Assembly (NCBI RefSeq): GCF_900129505.1
Contig: NZ_LT670818.1
Coordinates: 2,976,001-3,040,000, forward strand
DNA: 64,000 nt
Source of the DNA: Bradyrhizobium erythrophlei
GTDB lineage: Bacteria > Pseudomonadota > Alphaproteobacteria > Rhizobiales > Xanthobacteraceae
Direction: 5' to 3'
Shown in pieces: positions 32,001 to 41,053 of the stretch. A program made the translations under genes and the position numbers. Under the pieces are notes generated by a model, which saw only the letters and a list, made by a program, of their open reading frames with translations, was not told the DNA's origin and did not search any database. Position 1 is the first letter of the stretch; each line of letters opens with the position of its first letter.

Positions 32001-32443
32001 TGGGGGGCCTGCCGCGGCGGTTGCGGGTTCGAGATCTGCGACAGCCGCGCGTCGAGGCGCGAGATCGCGTCGTTCAACTGCCTGGCGACGCCCTGCTCGC
32101 TGCGGGGGGCGGCGTCGTTGCGCGGCGCGTCGCCGCGCGGCATTTCGTTGCGCAGAGTATCGCTGCGCGGCATATCGCTGCGCGGTCTGGGTTGCGAAAT
32201 CTGTTCGATCTGGCGGGTGATCGAATCCAGCCGCTGATGGATATCGGCGACATCGCGGCTTTCCTGGCTCGGCACCACGAAGTGCTGCTCGGGGGGGCTG
32301 CGGAAATTCGGAGGCGCGGAATCGCCGATGGTGGAATTGAGCCAGTCGTTCAGCGACATGCCGGCGCGCCGCGCGGCGGCCTCGGCCCTCTCGCGGACGG
32401 ACGGATCGATGCCTTCAACACTCCACGATACGCGCGAATTCAT
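29063..32443 (-). CDS. Large coiled-coil, single-span, Sel1-repeat protein (PodJ-like polarity factor candidate)
   Basis: 1126 residues from the ATG at 32443 (MNSRVSWSVEGIDPSVRERAEAAARRAGMSLNDWLNSTIG). The N-terminal block is shared by rhizobial proteins annotated as PodJ-like localisation factors. Next comes a low-complexity region with MPRSDTLRNEMPRGD and MAPAPMAP repeats, then about 400 residues of coiled coil (repeated ALSDRIDRLP, IEQISQ, LEQRIAALTS units). A single span lies near 755-775 (LLVAASVVVIVLGTFKLGMSLL), followed by a Pro/Ser linker, then four Sel1/TPR-like repeats at about 893-1058 (DPTAAYEVGVRFAEGKGVAQNFDEAAKWYDRAA). The topology matches Caulobacter PodJ: cytoplasmic coils, periplasmic repeats. 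A structural polarity role is inference. Confidence 0.85.
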   Translation of the reverse strand: MNSRVSWSVEGIDPSVRERAEAAARRAGMSLNDWLNSTIGDSAPPNFRSPPEQHFVVPSQESRDVADIHQRLDSITRQIEQISQPRPRSDMPRSDTLRNEMPRGDAPRNDAAPRSEQGVARQLNDAISRLDARLSQISNPQPPRQAPQDKQRQTEMVERAAAQVYRPSPPLSPASFDFAIAEIAARQNELDAPAPRQMPPRSAPPIAPLMAPAMAPAPMAPAPMAPAAPPSPDFSSLERHLLKITSQIEALQRPDGIEQSIAAFRSELTEIRQAITEAMPRRAIESIENEIRSLSRRIDETRQNGIDANALSGIERALSEIREVLRSLMPAEQLAGYDEAIRNLGTKLDLILRSNDDPSTVQQLEGAIAALRAIVSNVASNDALARLSDDVHTLSSKVDHLSRAGDNSDSFAILEQRIAALTSTLESRERPAPAENTDQIEGALRALSDRIDRLPVGTDNASAFAHLEQRVSYLLERLEALADQRPSVDLGRVEDGLHDILRHLENQNTTVSALAQSSRDAAEPADKGLIDLVKRELSDIRFSQTETGRHTQDSLEAVHNTLGHVVDRLAMIEGDLRAVRTQPTAPPPEAAAPQAAAARVAPPPQPKPELPNPAAAQEHFTAAPREFQAAPPPVPAVTIAAPRAISEILEPHTQTRTPIEPSLPPDHPLEPGTRPTGRTASPSERIAASESAISEIPAAALKSGEKVSTSSFIAAARRAAQAAAAAQPADGKAGRGSIRTTAGDKAKEGSTITSKIRSLLVAASVVVIVLGTFKLGMSLLDGGSAPPTAAIEHSSESPAAAQPPAEDSARPVVPDPVTPSMTSPTPIGRQSLNSAAPSSPDGASVAIPQSPGSPVTSNDITGAIPAAQPSSAGRKLGQVQVPPSENLPDGIGGPMLRAAALKGDPTAAYEVGVRFAEGKGVAQNFDEAAKWYDRAAQARVVPAIFRLGTFYEKGLSVKKDIDIARRYYLQAAERGNAKAMHNLAVLDADGGGNGANYKSASQWFRKAADRGVADSQFNLGILYARGIGVEQNLAESFKWFSLAAAQGDADAARKRDDVAKRLDPQSLAAAKLALQTFTAEPQPDDAINVASPAGGWDAAPGPAQVQGKPVKPAAKPVATKRTASAH

Positions 32444-32677
32444 GCTTCCGTCCGGTTCCAGACTTCGGCGCTCCACCTGCGCCTTCAGCCTCCCCGCGCG
32501 TCCCGCTCGAAAGACAAGCGGAATCCGCGCAGGTCGTCTGCCTCAGATCCTGACTTTTTCCCCTTACGGTAAATAACGGGTTAAGGATTTGAGTTGCCGA
32601 GAAGTAAAGTTGGCGAGGCGCCGAATCGACGGCATTCCGGCCCGGGCAATACGCCGGCCCCGCGCCGTCCTAATTCG

Positions 32678-33277
32678 TCAGGATGCGTCGGCTCGTCCGT
32701 TGTTGTCGCGCTGGCTCTCGTCGAGCGGCACGACATTCGTCCGACTGGCGGCGGACAAGGCATCGAGCGCCTCTTCGCACCACTCCGCCACCAGACGCTC
32801 GTGGCGCAGCCCGATGCGAAGGCCGAGCAGTTTGCCGGTGTCGGCGGGCGAGGCGGCGCCATGAGGAAAAAGTTTGTTGAGGATGCGTTCGTAGCGGGCG
32901 GAACGGTCGCGGTGGTATTCCTGCCGCGCCATCAGGTCGGCGCGCAAGGGTTCGATGTCGATACTGTCGAGCGCGCATAGCCGCACCAGCAGATCGTCCT
33001 TGATCGACGGCGGGATGCTCGGCTTCGCCGCCCAGTGCTTCAGCGCAGCCCGGCCCTCGCCGGTGAGCGTATAGACCAGCTTGTTGGGCTTGCCCGACTG
33101 CACGACTTCGCGGCCCTGGACATGGCCACGGTCCCGCAGCCGCGAGAGTTCGCGGTAGATCTGCTGATGATTGGCTTTCCAGAAGAACCCGATCGACGAA
33201 TCGAACGTCTTGGCAAGCTCATAGCCCGTCATCGGACGTTCGGTCAGGCAGGCAAGGATTGCGTCACCCAGCGCCAC
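32678..33277 (-). CDS. PadR-family transcriptional regulator
   Basis: 199 residues. Residues 1-80 form the PadR winged helix (ALGDAILACLTERPMTGYELAKTFDSSIGFFWKANHQQIYRELSRLRDRGHVQGREVVQSGKPNKLVYTLTGEG). Residues 95-180 are the Vir_act_alpha_C-type dimerisation helices (DDLLVRLCALDSIDIEPLRADLMARQEYHRDRSARYERIL). Subfamily 2 architecture. It is divergent from the NTF2-like gene with 135 bases between; ATGCATAAAGGCGCATATGCG near 33315 contains partly symmetrical sequence (atgcataa / gcgcatatgcg / tgtgcatat) and could be its operator. The ligand is unknown; PadR regulators usually respond to phenolic acids or drugs. Confidence 0.92.
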   Translation of the reverse strand: MALGDAILACLTERPMTGYELAKTFDSSIGFFWKANHQQIYRELSRLRDRGHVQGREVVQSGKPNKLVYTLTGEGRAALKHWAAKPSIPPSIKDDLLVRLCALDSIDIEPLRADLMARQEYHRDRSARYERILNKLFPHGAASPADTGKLLGLRIGLRHERLVAEWCEEALDALSAASRTNVVPLDESQRDNNGRADAS

Positions 33278-33412
33278 GACGCGGCCTCCTCTTGCGAAGC
33301 TCCATCCTTGACTTTATGCATAAAGGCGCATATGCGTCAATGTGCATATCGTTTTGACCGATGACTGCCCCTGCACCCGTCCGAACGCGTTTTCAGCCAC
33401 ACGAGACGTCCG

Positions 33413-33838
33413 ATGAGCATGACCGGCCTCGACAAATGGTACGGCTACATGAAGTCCCATGACCGTGCGGCGCTGTGGGATCTGCTGCATCCGGACGCGG
33501 TGTTCGAAAGCCCCGTCGTTCACACGCCGCAACGCGGCCGCGACATCACCTTCAAATATCTGTCGAGCGCGGAAAAGGTGCTGGGCGGTCCGGGCTTCGC
33601 CTATGTCGGCGAATGGCGCAGCGCGACCGGCGCGGTGCTCGAGTTCGAAAAAGCAATCGACGGCATCACCATCAACGGCGTCGACATCATCACCTTCAGC
33701 GACGACGGCCGCATCACGCATTTCAAGGTGATGGTGCGTCCGCTCAAGGCGATCAACCTGCTGCATCGGCTGATGGGCGAGCAATTGGCGATGACGCAAG
33801 GCGATACCGGCGGCGCAAGGTCGCAGCCGCCGACGTGA
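33413..33838 (+). CDS. Nuclear transport factor 2-like (SnoaL-fold) protein
   Basis: 141 residues: MTGLDKWYGYMKSHDRAALWDLLHPDAVFESPVVHTPQRGRDITFKYLSSAEKVL is the NTF2-like N-terminal helix pair and first strand, with AVLEFEKAIDGITINGVDIITFSDDGRITHFKVMVRPLKAINLLHRLM the antiparallel sheet ending. This fold binds small molecules or catalyses isomerase/dehydratase steps; no catalytic residues can be assigned. Divergent from the PadR gene and 124 bases upstream of the beta-oxidation operon on the same strand, so it may be regulated by PadR or serve fatty-acid metabolism. The ATG at 33413 has a preceding GACG but no strong ribosome site. Confidence 0.85.
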   Translation: MSMTGLDKWYGYMKSHDRAALWDLLHPDAVFESPVVHTPQRGRDITFKYLSSAEKVLGGPGFAYVGEWRSATGAVLEFEKAIDGITINGVDIITFSDDGRITHFKVMVRPLKAINLLHRLMGEQLAMTQGDTGGARSQPPT

Positions 33839-33962
33839 TACCGAACTGACTTAAGGAATGCGTCGGACCGCCGGAACCGGTTAAGGTCCATTTCAGGAAC
33901 TGAGTAATTGCTGCGCTGGATGAACTCCCCTAAAGGAGCCGCCAGCCAGCCGGGAGGACATC

Positions 33963-35753
33963 ATGCCAATTTACAAAGCCCCAGTCGAAGACGTGAATTT
34001 CCTGCTCAACGACGTGTTTCAGATCGACCGCTACGACAATCTTCCCGGCTTCAGCGATGCCTCCGCCGACGTGCGGGAGGCGATTTTGGGCGAGGCCGCC
34101 AAACTCGCTGAGGAAGTGCTGCAGCCACTCAATCGCACCGGCGATCTCGAAGGCTGCACCCGGCATGACGACGGTAGCGTGACGACGCCGAAAGGCTTCA
34201 AGGAAGCCTACAAGCAGGTCGCCGAAGGCGGCTGGCTGGGCTTGTCCGCGCCGGCGGAATATGGCGGGCAGGGCCTGCCGGTGACGCTGAGCCAGGCGGT
34301 CAACGAATTCCAGTGCTCGGCCAACATGGCGTTTTCGATGTATGGCGGCCTGACCATGGGTGCCACCGCCGCGCTGATGGTGCATGGCAAGCCCGAACAG
34401 AAGAAGATGTTCGTGCCGAAGATGGTGGCCGGCGAATGGACCGGCACCATGAACCTCACCGAGCCGCAATGCGGCACGGATCTCGGCCTGTTGCGCACCA
34501 AGGCGGCCAAGCAGGCCGACGGCAGCTACAAAATTACCGGCACCAAGATCTTCATCTCCGCCGGCGAGCACGATCTGGCAGACAACATCATCCATCTGGT
34601 GCTGGCCCGCATCGAGGGCGCGCCCGCCGGTATCAAGGGTGTGTCGCTGTTTGTCGTTCCGAAAATCCTGGTCAATGCCGACGGTTCGCTGGGCGCCCGC
34701 AACGGCGTCACCTGTGGCTCGATCGAGCACAAGATGGGCATCCACGGCAATTCGACCTGCGTGATGAATTATGACGGCGCCACCGGCTGGCTGATCGGTG
34801 AGGAAAGCAAGGGCATGCAGGGCATGTTCGTGATGATGAACGAGGCCCGGCTCGGCGTTGCGGTGCAGGGACTGGCGCAGTCCGAAGTCGCTTACCAGAA
34901 CGCGGTGGCCTATGCCCGCGACCGCCTGCAGGGCCGCTCGCTGTCGGGGCCGAAGGCGCCGGACAAGCCGGCCGATCCGATCATCGTGCATCCCGATGTC
35001 CGCCGCACGCTGCTCACCATCCGCGCCTTCAACGAGGCGGCGCGCGCCATGGTGGTGTGGACGGCGCTGAAGAGCGACGTCGCCCACCGCTCCAGCGATC
35101 CCAAGGACCGCCAGGAGGCCGACGATCACATGGGCCTGATGACGCCGGTCATGAAGGGCGTTCTCACCGATGTCGGATTTTCCAATGCGGTGCTGGCGCA
35201 GCAGATGTATGGCGGGCACGGTTACATCGCCGAACAGGGCATGGAGCAGTTCGTGCGCGACGCCCGCATCGCCATGATCTATGAGGGCGCCAACGGTATC
35301 CAGGCGCTGGATCTGGTCGGCCGCAAGCTGCCGCGCGACGGCGGCCGGGCGGTGATGGCTTTCTTCGGCGAGGTCGCGGGCTTCGCCAAGGAGCACGGCG
35401 GCGACGAGGCGATGAAGCCCTATGTCGCGCCGATGAGCGCCGCACTCGGTCATCTGCAGCAGGCGACCACCTGGCTGATGCAGAATGCGATGATGAAGCC
35501 CGACAATGCCGGTGCCGCCGCCACCGATTACATGCAGCTGTTCGGCCTCGTCACCTTCGCCTATATGTGGGCGCGGATGGCGAAAGTCGCAGTGGACAAG
35601 ATTGCAGGCAGCGGCGCCACGCCCTATCTGACCACCAAGCTCGTGACCGGCCGTTTCTTCATGGAGCGCATGCTGCCGGAAACGACGGTTCACCTCGCGC
35701 GCATCCAGACCGGATGCGCGACCACCATGGAATTGGCCGCGGAAGCGTTCTGA
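33963..35753 (+). CDS. Acyl-CoA dehydrogenase with N- and C-terminal extensions (DmdC-like type)
   Basis: 596 residues, about 200 longer than a standard medium-chain enzyme. Residues 1-35 (MPIYKAPVEDVNFLLNDVFQIDRYDNLPGF) are the AcylCoA_DH_N (PF12418) leader. The core has AVNEFQCSANMAFSMYGGLTMG, the FAD-binding MNLTEPQCGTDLGLLRTKA, KITGTKIFISAGEHDLADN, and QQMYGGHGYIAEQGMEQFVRDARIAMIYEGANGIQALDL, where the YEGANGIQ Glu is the expected catalytic base. A C-terminal acetyl-CoA dehydrogenase-like domain (PF12806) ends the protein. The combination is typical of DmdC/FadE5-related enzymes. Strong GGGAGG ribosome site. First gene of a three-gene beta-oxidation operon. Chain-length specificity cannot be read. 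Confidence 0.95.
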   Translation: MPIYKAPVEDVNFLLNDVFQIDRYDNLPGFSDASADVREAILGEAAKLAEEVLQPLNRTGDLEGCTRHDDGSVTTPKGFKEAYKQVAEGGWLGLSAPAEYGGQGLPVTLSQAVNEFQCSANMAFSMYGGLTMGATAALMVHGKPEQKKMFVPKMVAGEWTGTMNLTEPQCGTDLGLLRTKAAKQADGSYKITGTKIFISAGEHDLADNIIHLVLARIEGAPAGIKGVSLFVVPKILVNADGSLGARNGVTCGSIEHKMGIHGNSTCVMNYDGATGWLIGEESKGMQGMFVMMNEARLGVAVQGLAQSEVAYQNAVAYARDRLQGRSLSGPKAPDKPADPIIVHPDVRRTLLTIRAFNEAARAMVVWTALKSDVAHRSSDPKDRQEADDHMGLMTPVMKGVLTDVGFSNAVLAQQMYGGHGYIAEQGMEQFVRDARIAMIYEGANGIQALDLVGRKLPRDGGRAVMAFFGEVAGFAKEHGGDEAMKPYVAPMSAALGHLQQATTWLMQNAMMKPDNAGAAATDYMQLFGLVTFAYMWARMAKVAVDKIAGSGATPYLTTKLVTGRFFMERMLPETTVHLARIQTGCATTMELAAEAF

Positions 35754-35845
35754 TCGGAGAAATTCTTCTTCAAGGCCCGAAAACCAACCCGCGACATCTT
35801 CGCCAATCCGCCTATATATTATGATCCTCATACCAGGAGGGCGTC

Positions 35846-37054
<1,209 letters not shown>

Positions 37055-37065
37055 CGCGCAGAGCC

Positions 37066-37147
37066 GTAGGGTGGGTTAGCCGAAGGCGTAACCCGCCGAC
37101 ATCGCAGCATTGGGAATGGTGGGTTACGCTTCGCTAACCCACCCTAC
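37066..37147. repeat. Dispersed palindromic repeat between operon genes
   Basis: Arms gtagggtgggttagccgaag and cttcgctaacccaccctac are complementary around a spacer of about 40 bases containing gtaacccgccg/tgggttacgc. It lies between the thiolase and the hydratase/dehydrogenase and could modulate relative expression or RNA stability. Confidence 0.8.
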
Positions 37148-37203
37148 GATTTCAGAGACAACCGCCGCGCCCAGGGGCTGTCGGCATCGAGGGAGCGACC
37201 AAC

Positions 37204-39420
37204 ATGGCCTTCAAGAATTTCAAGCTGGAAACCGATGCCGACGGCATCGTGCTGGTGACCTGGGACACCCCGGGCCGCTCGATGAACGTGCTCGACGAAA
37301 CCTCCGTCACCGAGCTCGAGGAAATCGTGAAGCAGACCTCCGCCGACGCCGCGGTGAAGGGCGTCGTCATCACCTCGGGCAAGGAAGCTCTATGCGCGGG
37401 CGCCGATCTGTCGATGCTCGAGGGTATGAGCCATCAGTACGCCGATATGTTGAAAGCCAAGGGCGAAGTCGCCGCCAACCAGGTGCTGTTCGATCAGAGC
37501 CGCAGGTTCTCGCAGGTGTTCCGCAATATCGAAACCTCGGGCAAGCCTTGGGCCGCCGCGATCAACGGCCTGGCGCTGGGCGGCGGTTTTGAACTGACGC
37601 TGGCCTGCCACTACCGCGTCGCCGCGCAGAATCCCAAAACGCGCCTTGGCCTTCCCGAGATCAAGGTCGGGCTTTTCCCCGGCGCCGGCGGCACCCAGCG
37701 CGTGCCGCGCATCGTGCAGCCGCAGGACGCCATGCAACTCCTGCTCAAGGGCGAGGCGATCAATCTCGACAAGGCCAAGGCGCTGAAGCTGGTCGACACC
37801 ATCGTTCCCGCCACCGACCTGATCAAGGCGGCAAAAGACTGGATCAAGGGCGGCGGCAAGGCGGTGGCACCCTGGGATGAGAAGGGTTTCAAGCTGCCGG
37901 GCGGTCCGGTGTTTTCCAAGGCCGGCATGATGATGTTCCCGGCCGGCAACGCGATCTATCGCCGCGAGACCTACGACAATTATCCGGCGGCGCGCGCCAT
38001 CATGAGCTGCGTCTATGAAGGCCTGCAATTGCCGATCGACGCCGCTTTGCGCGTCGAATCGCGTTACTTCACCCAGATCCTGCGCTCCAAGGAAGCGGCC
38101 GCGATGATCCGCAGCCTGTTCCTGTCGATGCAGGAACTGAACAAGGGTGCGCGGCGCCCGCCAAATGTGCCGCCGACGAAGGTGAAAAAGCTTGCCGTCA
38201 TCGGCGCCGGCTTCATGGGCGCCAGCGTCGGCTATGTCTCGGCGCGCGCCGGCATCGACGTGGTCCTGATCGACCGCGACCAGGAAAGCGCCGACAAGGG
38301 CAAGGGTCACGCCGCATCCGTGATCGACGATCTCATCAAGAAGGGCCGCGCCAAGGAAACCGATCGTGAGACGATCCTCGGCCGCATCAGCGCGACCGCC
38401 GATTACACCGTGCTGAAGGACTGTGACCTCGTCATCGAAGCGGTGTTCGAGGATCGCAAGGTCAAGGCCGAGACCTACGCCAAGGCGCAGCCACTGCTGA
38501 AGGGCGACGCGATCTTTGCCTCCAACACCTCGACACTGCCGATCAATTCGCTGGCGGAAGAATTCAAGGACCAGGGCAAGTTCATCGGCATCCACTTCTT
38601 CTCGCCGGTCGAGAAGATGATGCTGGTGGAAATCATCGTCGGCAAGAACACCAATGACACGGCGCTCGCCACCGCGCTCGATTACGTGCGCCTGATCGGC
38701 AAGACGCCGATCGTGGTCAATGATTCCCGCGGCTTCTTCGCCAACCGCTGCGTCATGCGCTATATCGCCGAAGGCACGGAGATGTTCCTTGAAGGCGTGC
38801 CGCCGGCGATGATCGAGAACGTCGCCAAGATGGCCGGCATGCCGGTCGGACCGCTGTCGCTGTCGGACGAAGTCGCGCTCGATCTCGGCCTGAAGATCAT
38901 GAGGGCGACCGAAGCCGACCTCGGCCCGAACGCCATCAACCAGGACCAGAAGAAGCTGATGGTAGAGATGGTGGAAAAACAGGGCCGGTTCGGTCGCAAG
39001 AACAGCAAGGGATTCTACGATTATCCGGAGAAGGGCAAGGGTCAGAAGAGCCTGTGGGCGGGACTGGCGGGCCTGCAGCCGGAGCATCTCGACCCGGATA
39101 CCCTCGACATCGAGGAACTGAAGCAGCGCTTTCTGGTCGTGCAGGCGGTGGAAGCCGCGCGCACCGTCGAGGATCACGTCATCACCGACATGCGCGAGGC
39201 CGATGTCGGCTCGATCCTCGGCTTCGGCTTCGCACCGTTCACCGGCGGCACGCTGTCCTATATCGACTTCATGGGCACCAAGAAGTTCGTCGATCTCTGC
39301 CACAGACTGGAAGCCAAATACGGCTCGCGCTTCACCCCGCCAAAACTGCTCGAGGAAATGGCCGCCAAGGGCGAGACCTTCTACGGCCGCTTCCCGCCGA
39401 AGAAGCTCGCCGCGGCGTAG
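37204..39420 (+). CDS. Bifunctional enoyl-CoA hydratase/3-hydroxyacyl-CoA dehydrogenase (FadJ-type)
   Basis: 738 residues. Enoyl-CoA hydratase domain at 1-190: GVVITSGKEALCAGADLSMLEG (oxyanion loop), WAAAINGLALGGGFELTLACHYR, LPEIKVGLFPGAGGTQRVPRI, which retain the two Glu positions. NAD-binding dehydrogenase domain from about 325: KKLAVIGAGFMGASVGYVSARAGIDVVLIDRD; the catalytic His is in FIGIHFFSPVEKMMLVEII near 460. The C-terminal helical domain includes VNDSRGFFANRCVMRYIAEGTEMFLEGV and GFGFAPFTGGTLSYIDFMG. This is the fatty-acid oxidation alpha-subunit architecture; length and N-terminus suit FadJ rather than FadB. Together with the two preceding genes it gives a complete beta-oxidation spiral. 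Confidence 0.95.
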   Translation: MAFKNFKLETDADGIVLVTWDTPGRSMNVLDETSVTELEEIVKQTSADAAVKGVVITSGKEALCAGADLSMLEGMSHQYADMLKAKGEVAANQVLFDQSRRFSQVFRNIETSGKPWAAAINGLALGGGFELTLACHYRVAAQNPKTRLGLPEIKVGLFPGAGGTQRVPRIVQPQDAMQLLLKGEAINLDKAKALKLVDTIVPATDLIKAAKDWIKGGGKAVAPWDEKGFKLPGGPVFSKAGMMMFPAGNAIYRRETYDNYPAARAIMSCVYEGLQLPIDAALRVESRYFTQILRSKEAAAMIRSLFLSMQELNKGARRPPNVPPTKVKKLAVIGAGFMGASVGYVSARAGIDVVLIDRDQESADKGKGHAASVIDDLIKKGRAKETDRETILGRISATADYTVLKDCDLVIEAVFEDRKVKAETYAKAQPLLKGDAIFASNTSTLPINSLAEEFKDQGKFIGIHFFSPVEKMMLVEIIVGKNTNDTALATALDYVRLIGKTPIVVNDSRGFFANRCVMRYIAEGTEMFLEGVPPAMIENVAKMAGMPVGPLSLSDEVALDLGLKIMRATEADLGPNAINQDQKKLMVEMVEKQGRFGRKNSKGFYDYPEKGKGQKSLWAGLAGLQPEHLDPDTLDIEELKQRFLVVQAVEAARTVEDHVITDMREADVGSILGFGFAPFTGGTLSYIDFMGTKKFVDLCHRLEAKYGSRFTPPKLLEEMAAKGETFYGRFPPKKLAAA

Positions 39421-39430
39421 GGTCTTTATC

Positions 39431-39556
39431 CGTCATTCCGGGATGGTGCGTTAGCACCAGACCTCAGATGCGCAATTGCGCATCGGGGAATCTCGAGATT
39501 CTCCGATGTGCAATTGCACATCGTAGTTCGATGCTTCGCATCGCCCCGGAATGACG
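39431..39556. repeat. Dispersed nested palindromic repeat
   Basis: Ends cgtcattccgggatg and cgccccggaatgacg are complementary; inside are gatgcgcaattgcgcatc, gaatctcgagattc and gatgtgcaattgcacatc. This is a typical rhizobial intergenic repeat with at least four stems. Confidence 0.85.
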
Positions 39557-39564
39557 ACTACAAG

Positions 39565-39594
39565 AAAGGGCCGGATCATCGATCCGGCCCTTTT
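39565..39594. terminator. Bidirectional rho-independent terminator
   Basis: AAAGGGCCGGATC, ATC, GATCCGGCCC TTTT: a perfect 10-base GC-rich stem flanked by A and T runs, between the convergent fatty-acid operon and the GST gene. Confidence 0.92.
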
Positions 39595-39616
39595 GTCTAT
39601 CGCTACCTGCAAAACC

Positions 39617-40237
39617 TCACGCCGCCTTCATCAGGCCTTCCCTGGTGAGTGCTTGCTGCACCGTCGGCCGCGCCGCGACGCGGTCCTTGTAGGCCATCAG
39701 GTTCTTCAGGCCGGAGAGGTCCAGTTTGTTTCCGTCGGCCCACCGCAGCATGGTGTAGAGATAGCCGTCGGCGACCGTGAACTGCTTGCCCATCAGGTAG
39801 TCGCGGCCGGCAAGCTGGCTGTCGGCATGTTTGAATTTGCCCATGATGCGGTCCTTGAAGAAGTTCTTCACCTCGTCAGGGATCGCCGGATTGAACAGCG
39901 GGCTGAAATTCTTGTGAAGCTCGCCTGTGATGAAGTTGAGCCACTCCAGCAGTTTGTAGCGCTCGGCGCTGTCGCGGGCGGGCGCGAGGTTCTTGGCCGC
40001 CACCTGGTCGGCGATTATCTGCACGATAACCGGGCCTTCGGTGACGAGTTCGCCCGAGTCCAGCGCCAGCGCCGGCACCTGGCCCTTGGGATTGATCTTG
40101 AGGTAGTCGTCGCCGTTCTCGAGCTTCTTGGCCTTGAGATCGACCTTGACCAGATCGTAGGGCAGGCCGGCTTCGCACAGCGCGATATGGGGAGAAAGCG
40201 AACAGGCTCCAGGCGAATAATAAAGTTTCATTGGCAT
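39617..40237 (-). CDS. Glutathione S-transferase, GstA/beta class
   Basis: 206 residues. The thioredoxin-fold N-terminal domain starts MKLYYSPGACSLSPHIALCEAGLPYDLVKVDLKAKK, with the beta-class Tyr5/Cys10 positions (counted from MKLYY). NPKGQVPALALDSGELVTEGPVIVQIIAD is the glutathione-binding cis-Pro and TEGP/ESxAI site. The C-terminal helical domain has YLMGKQFTVADGYLYTMLRWADG, with the conserved Asp N-capping box. It conjugates glutathione to electrophiles. The ATG at 40231 (MKLYY) has better ribosome spacing (GGAAAATGCCA) than the one at 40237. Divergent from marR; the shared control region has an evident operator. Confidence 0.95.
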   Translation of the reverse strand: MPMKLYYSPGACSLSPHIALCEAGLPYDLVKVDLKAKKLENGDDYLKINPKGQVPALALDSGELVTEGPVIVQIIADQVAAKNLAPARDSAERYKLLEWLNFITGELHKNFSPLFNPAIPDEVKNFFKDRIMGKFKHADSQLAGRDYLMGKQFTVADGYLYTMLRWADGNKLDLSGLKNLMAYKDRVAARPTVQQALTREGLMKAA

Positions 40238-40331
40238 TTTCCTTCCCTTGGACTATTTGGCTATGGGCGCTTGAGCCCGGCCGGTCCTGAGCGGACCAGA
40301 ACCGATCAGGCTCCAAATCTCGATTTCGTTA

Positions 40332-40383
40332 CGTTTTCTTCATGCGAAGCGGTATCCGCTGCGCTCGAAAACGCCAACGGATG
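40332..40383. repeat. Dispersed palindromic repeat
   Basis: cgttttcttcatgcgaagc, ggtatccgct, gcgctcgaaaacg forms an imperfect palindrome. It is the same family as the copy that encodes the ligase C-terminus (6943-6990). Confidence 0.75.
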
Positions 40384-40384
40384 A

Positions 40385-40432
40385 CTAAATGCATCTGCAT
40401 GAAATAGTCAAGATTGATGCAGCTGCATTTAG
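40385..40432. promoter_or_regulatory. Probable MarR operator between divergent gst and marR
   Basis: CTAAATGCATCTGCAT and ATGCAGCTGCATTTAG are inverted repeats matching at 15 of 16 positions, spaced by 16 bases. Each arm also contains a 12-base palindrome of the form ATGCA-NN-TGCAT (the right one perfect). MarR proteins bind such palindromes. The site lies 36 bases before the marR start and about 150 bases before gst, so it could serve both promoters. Confidence 0.75.
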
Positions 40433-40468
40433 TAGGCTACACTGTATGCGTTATCTACGGGCCGGGAC

Positions 40469-40957
40469 ATGAAACGCAAACCATCGACCGAGGCGACCGC
40501 CGCCTGGATCCGCCTGATGCGGGTCCAGAGCCGGGTGCTGGACTGCGTCGAGCAGGATTTGAAGAAGGCCGGCTTTCCACCGCTCGCCTGGTATGACGCG
40601 CTGCTCGAGCTGTCGCGCGCGCCGTCCGGCGAGATGCGCCCGGTCGAGCTGGAAAAGCAGATGCTGATCCCGCAATACTCGACCTCGCGGCTGATCGACC
40701 GGCTGGTCGATGAAGGACTGGCGGCGCGGCGTGAATGCAAGATCGACAAGCGCGGCCAGTTCGTCGAAATCACCGAGGCCGGGCGCGAACTGCAGAAGAA
40801 GATGTGGGGCGCGTATTCGGCCGCGATCGAAAAGCACGTTGGCTCGAAACTGTGCGATGCAGACGCCGCCAAGCTCTGCGGCCTGCTCGACCGGCTGGGC
40901 TGCTCTTGCGGCGAGACGCAGGCGCTCGCCGCCAGAGACGGCGCGCCCGCCCGATGA
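40469..40957 (+). CDS. MarR-family transcriptional regulator
   Basis: 162 residues. The winged helix spans about 30-110: PPLAWYDALLELSRAPSGEMRPVELEKQMLIPQYSTSRLIDRLVDEGLAARRECKIDKRGQFVEITEAGREL; the recognition helix is QYSTSRLIDRLVDEG and the wing carries the conserved Asp-Lys-Arg (DKRGQ). N- and C-terminal helices provide the dimer interface. A Cys pair near the C-terminus (LDRLGCSCGETQAL) is unusual and could sense oxidants or electrophiles, which would fit control of the adjacent glutathione genes. It is divergent from gst and 96 bases upstream of the glutamate-cysteine ligase gene on the same strand. Start ATG at 40469; the repeat pair just upstream is its likely operator. Confidence 0.92.
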   Translation: MKRKPSTEATAAWIRLMRVQSRVLDCVEQDLKKAGFPPLAWYDALLELSRAPSGEMRPVELEKQMLIPQYSTSRLIDRLVDEGLAARRECKIDKRGQFVEITEAGRELQKKMWGAYSAAIEKHVGSKLCDADAAKLCGLLDRLGCSCGETQALAARDGAPAR

Positions 40958-41053
40958 TATTATTTGTACTTCTCGCATCCGCGGACCGGTCGGTTCGGGG
41001 ATACTCCCGACACCGCGCGCATTCCGTCGAAGCGCCTTTCAACCGGAATTTTC

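Noticed and set aside
30065..32572. 835-codon open frame on the plus strand
   Set aside because: Antisense shadow of the Sel1/coiled-coil protein; no domain, and composition mirrors the opposite strand.
33930..35831. 633-codon open frame on the minus strand
   Set aside because: Shadow of the acyl-CoA dehydrogenase; His/Gly/Arg-rich and unlike any family.
37390..39303. 637-codon open frame on the minus strand
   Set aside because: Shadow of the hydratase/dehydrogenase gene, which has complete motifs on the plus strand.
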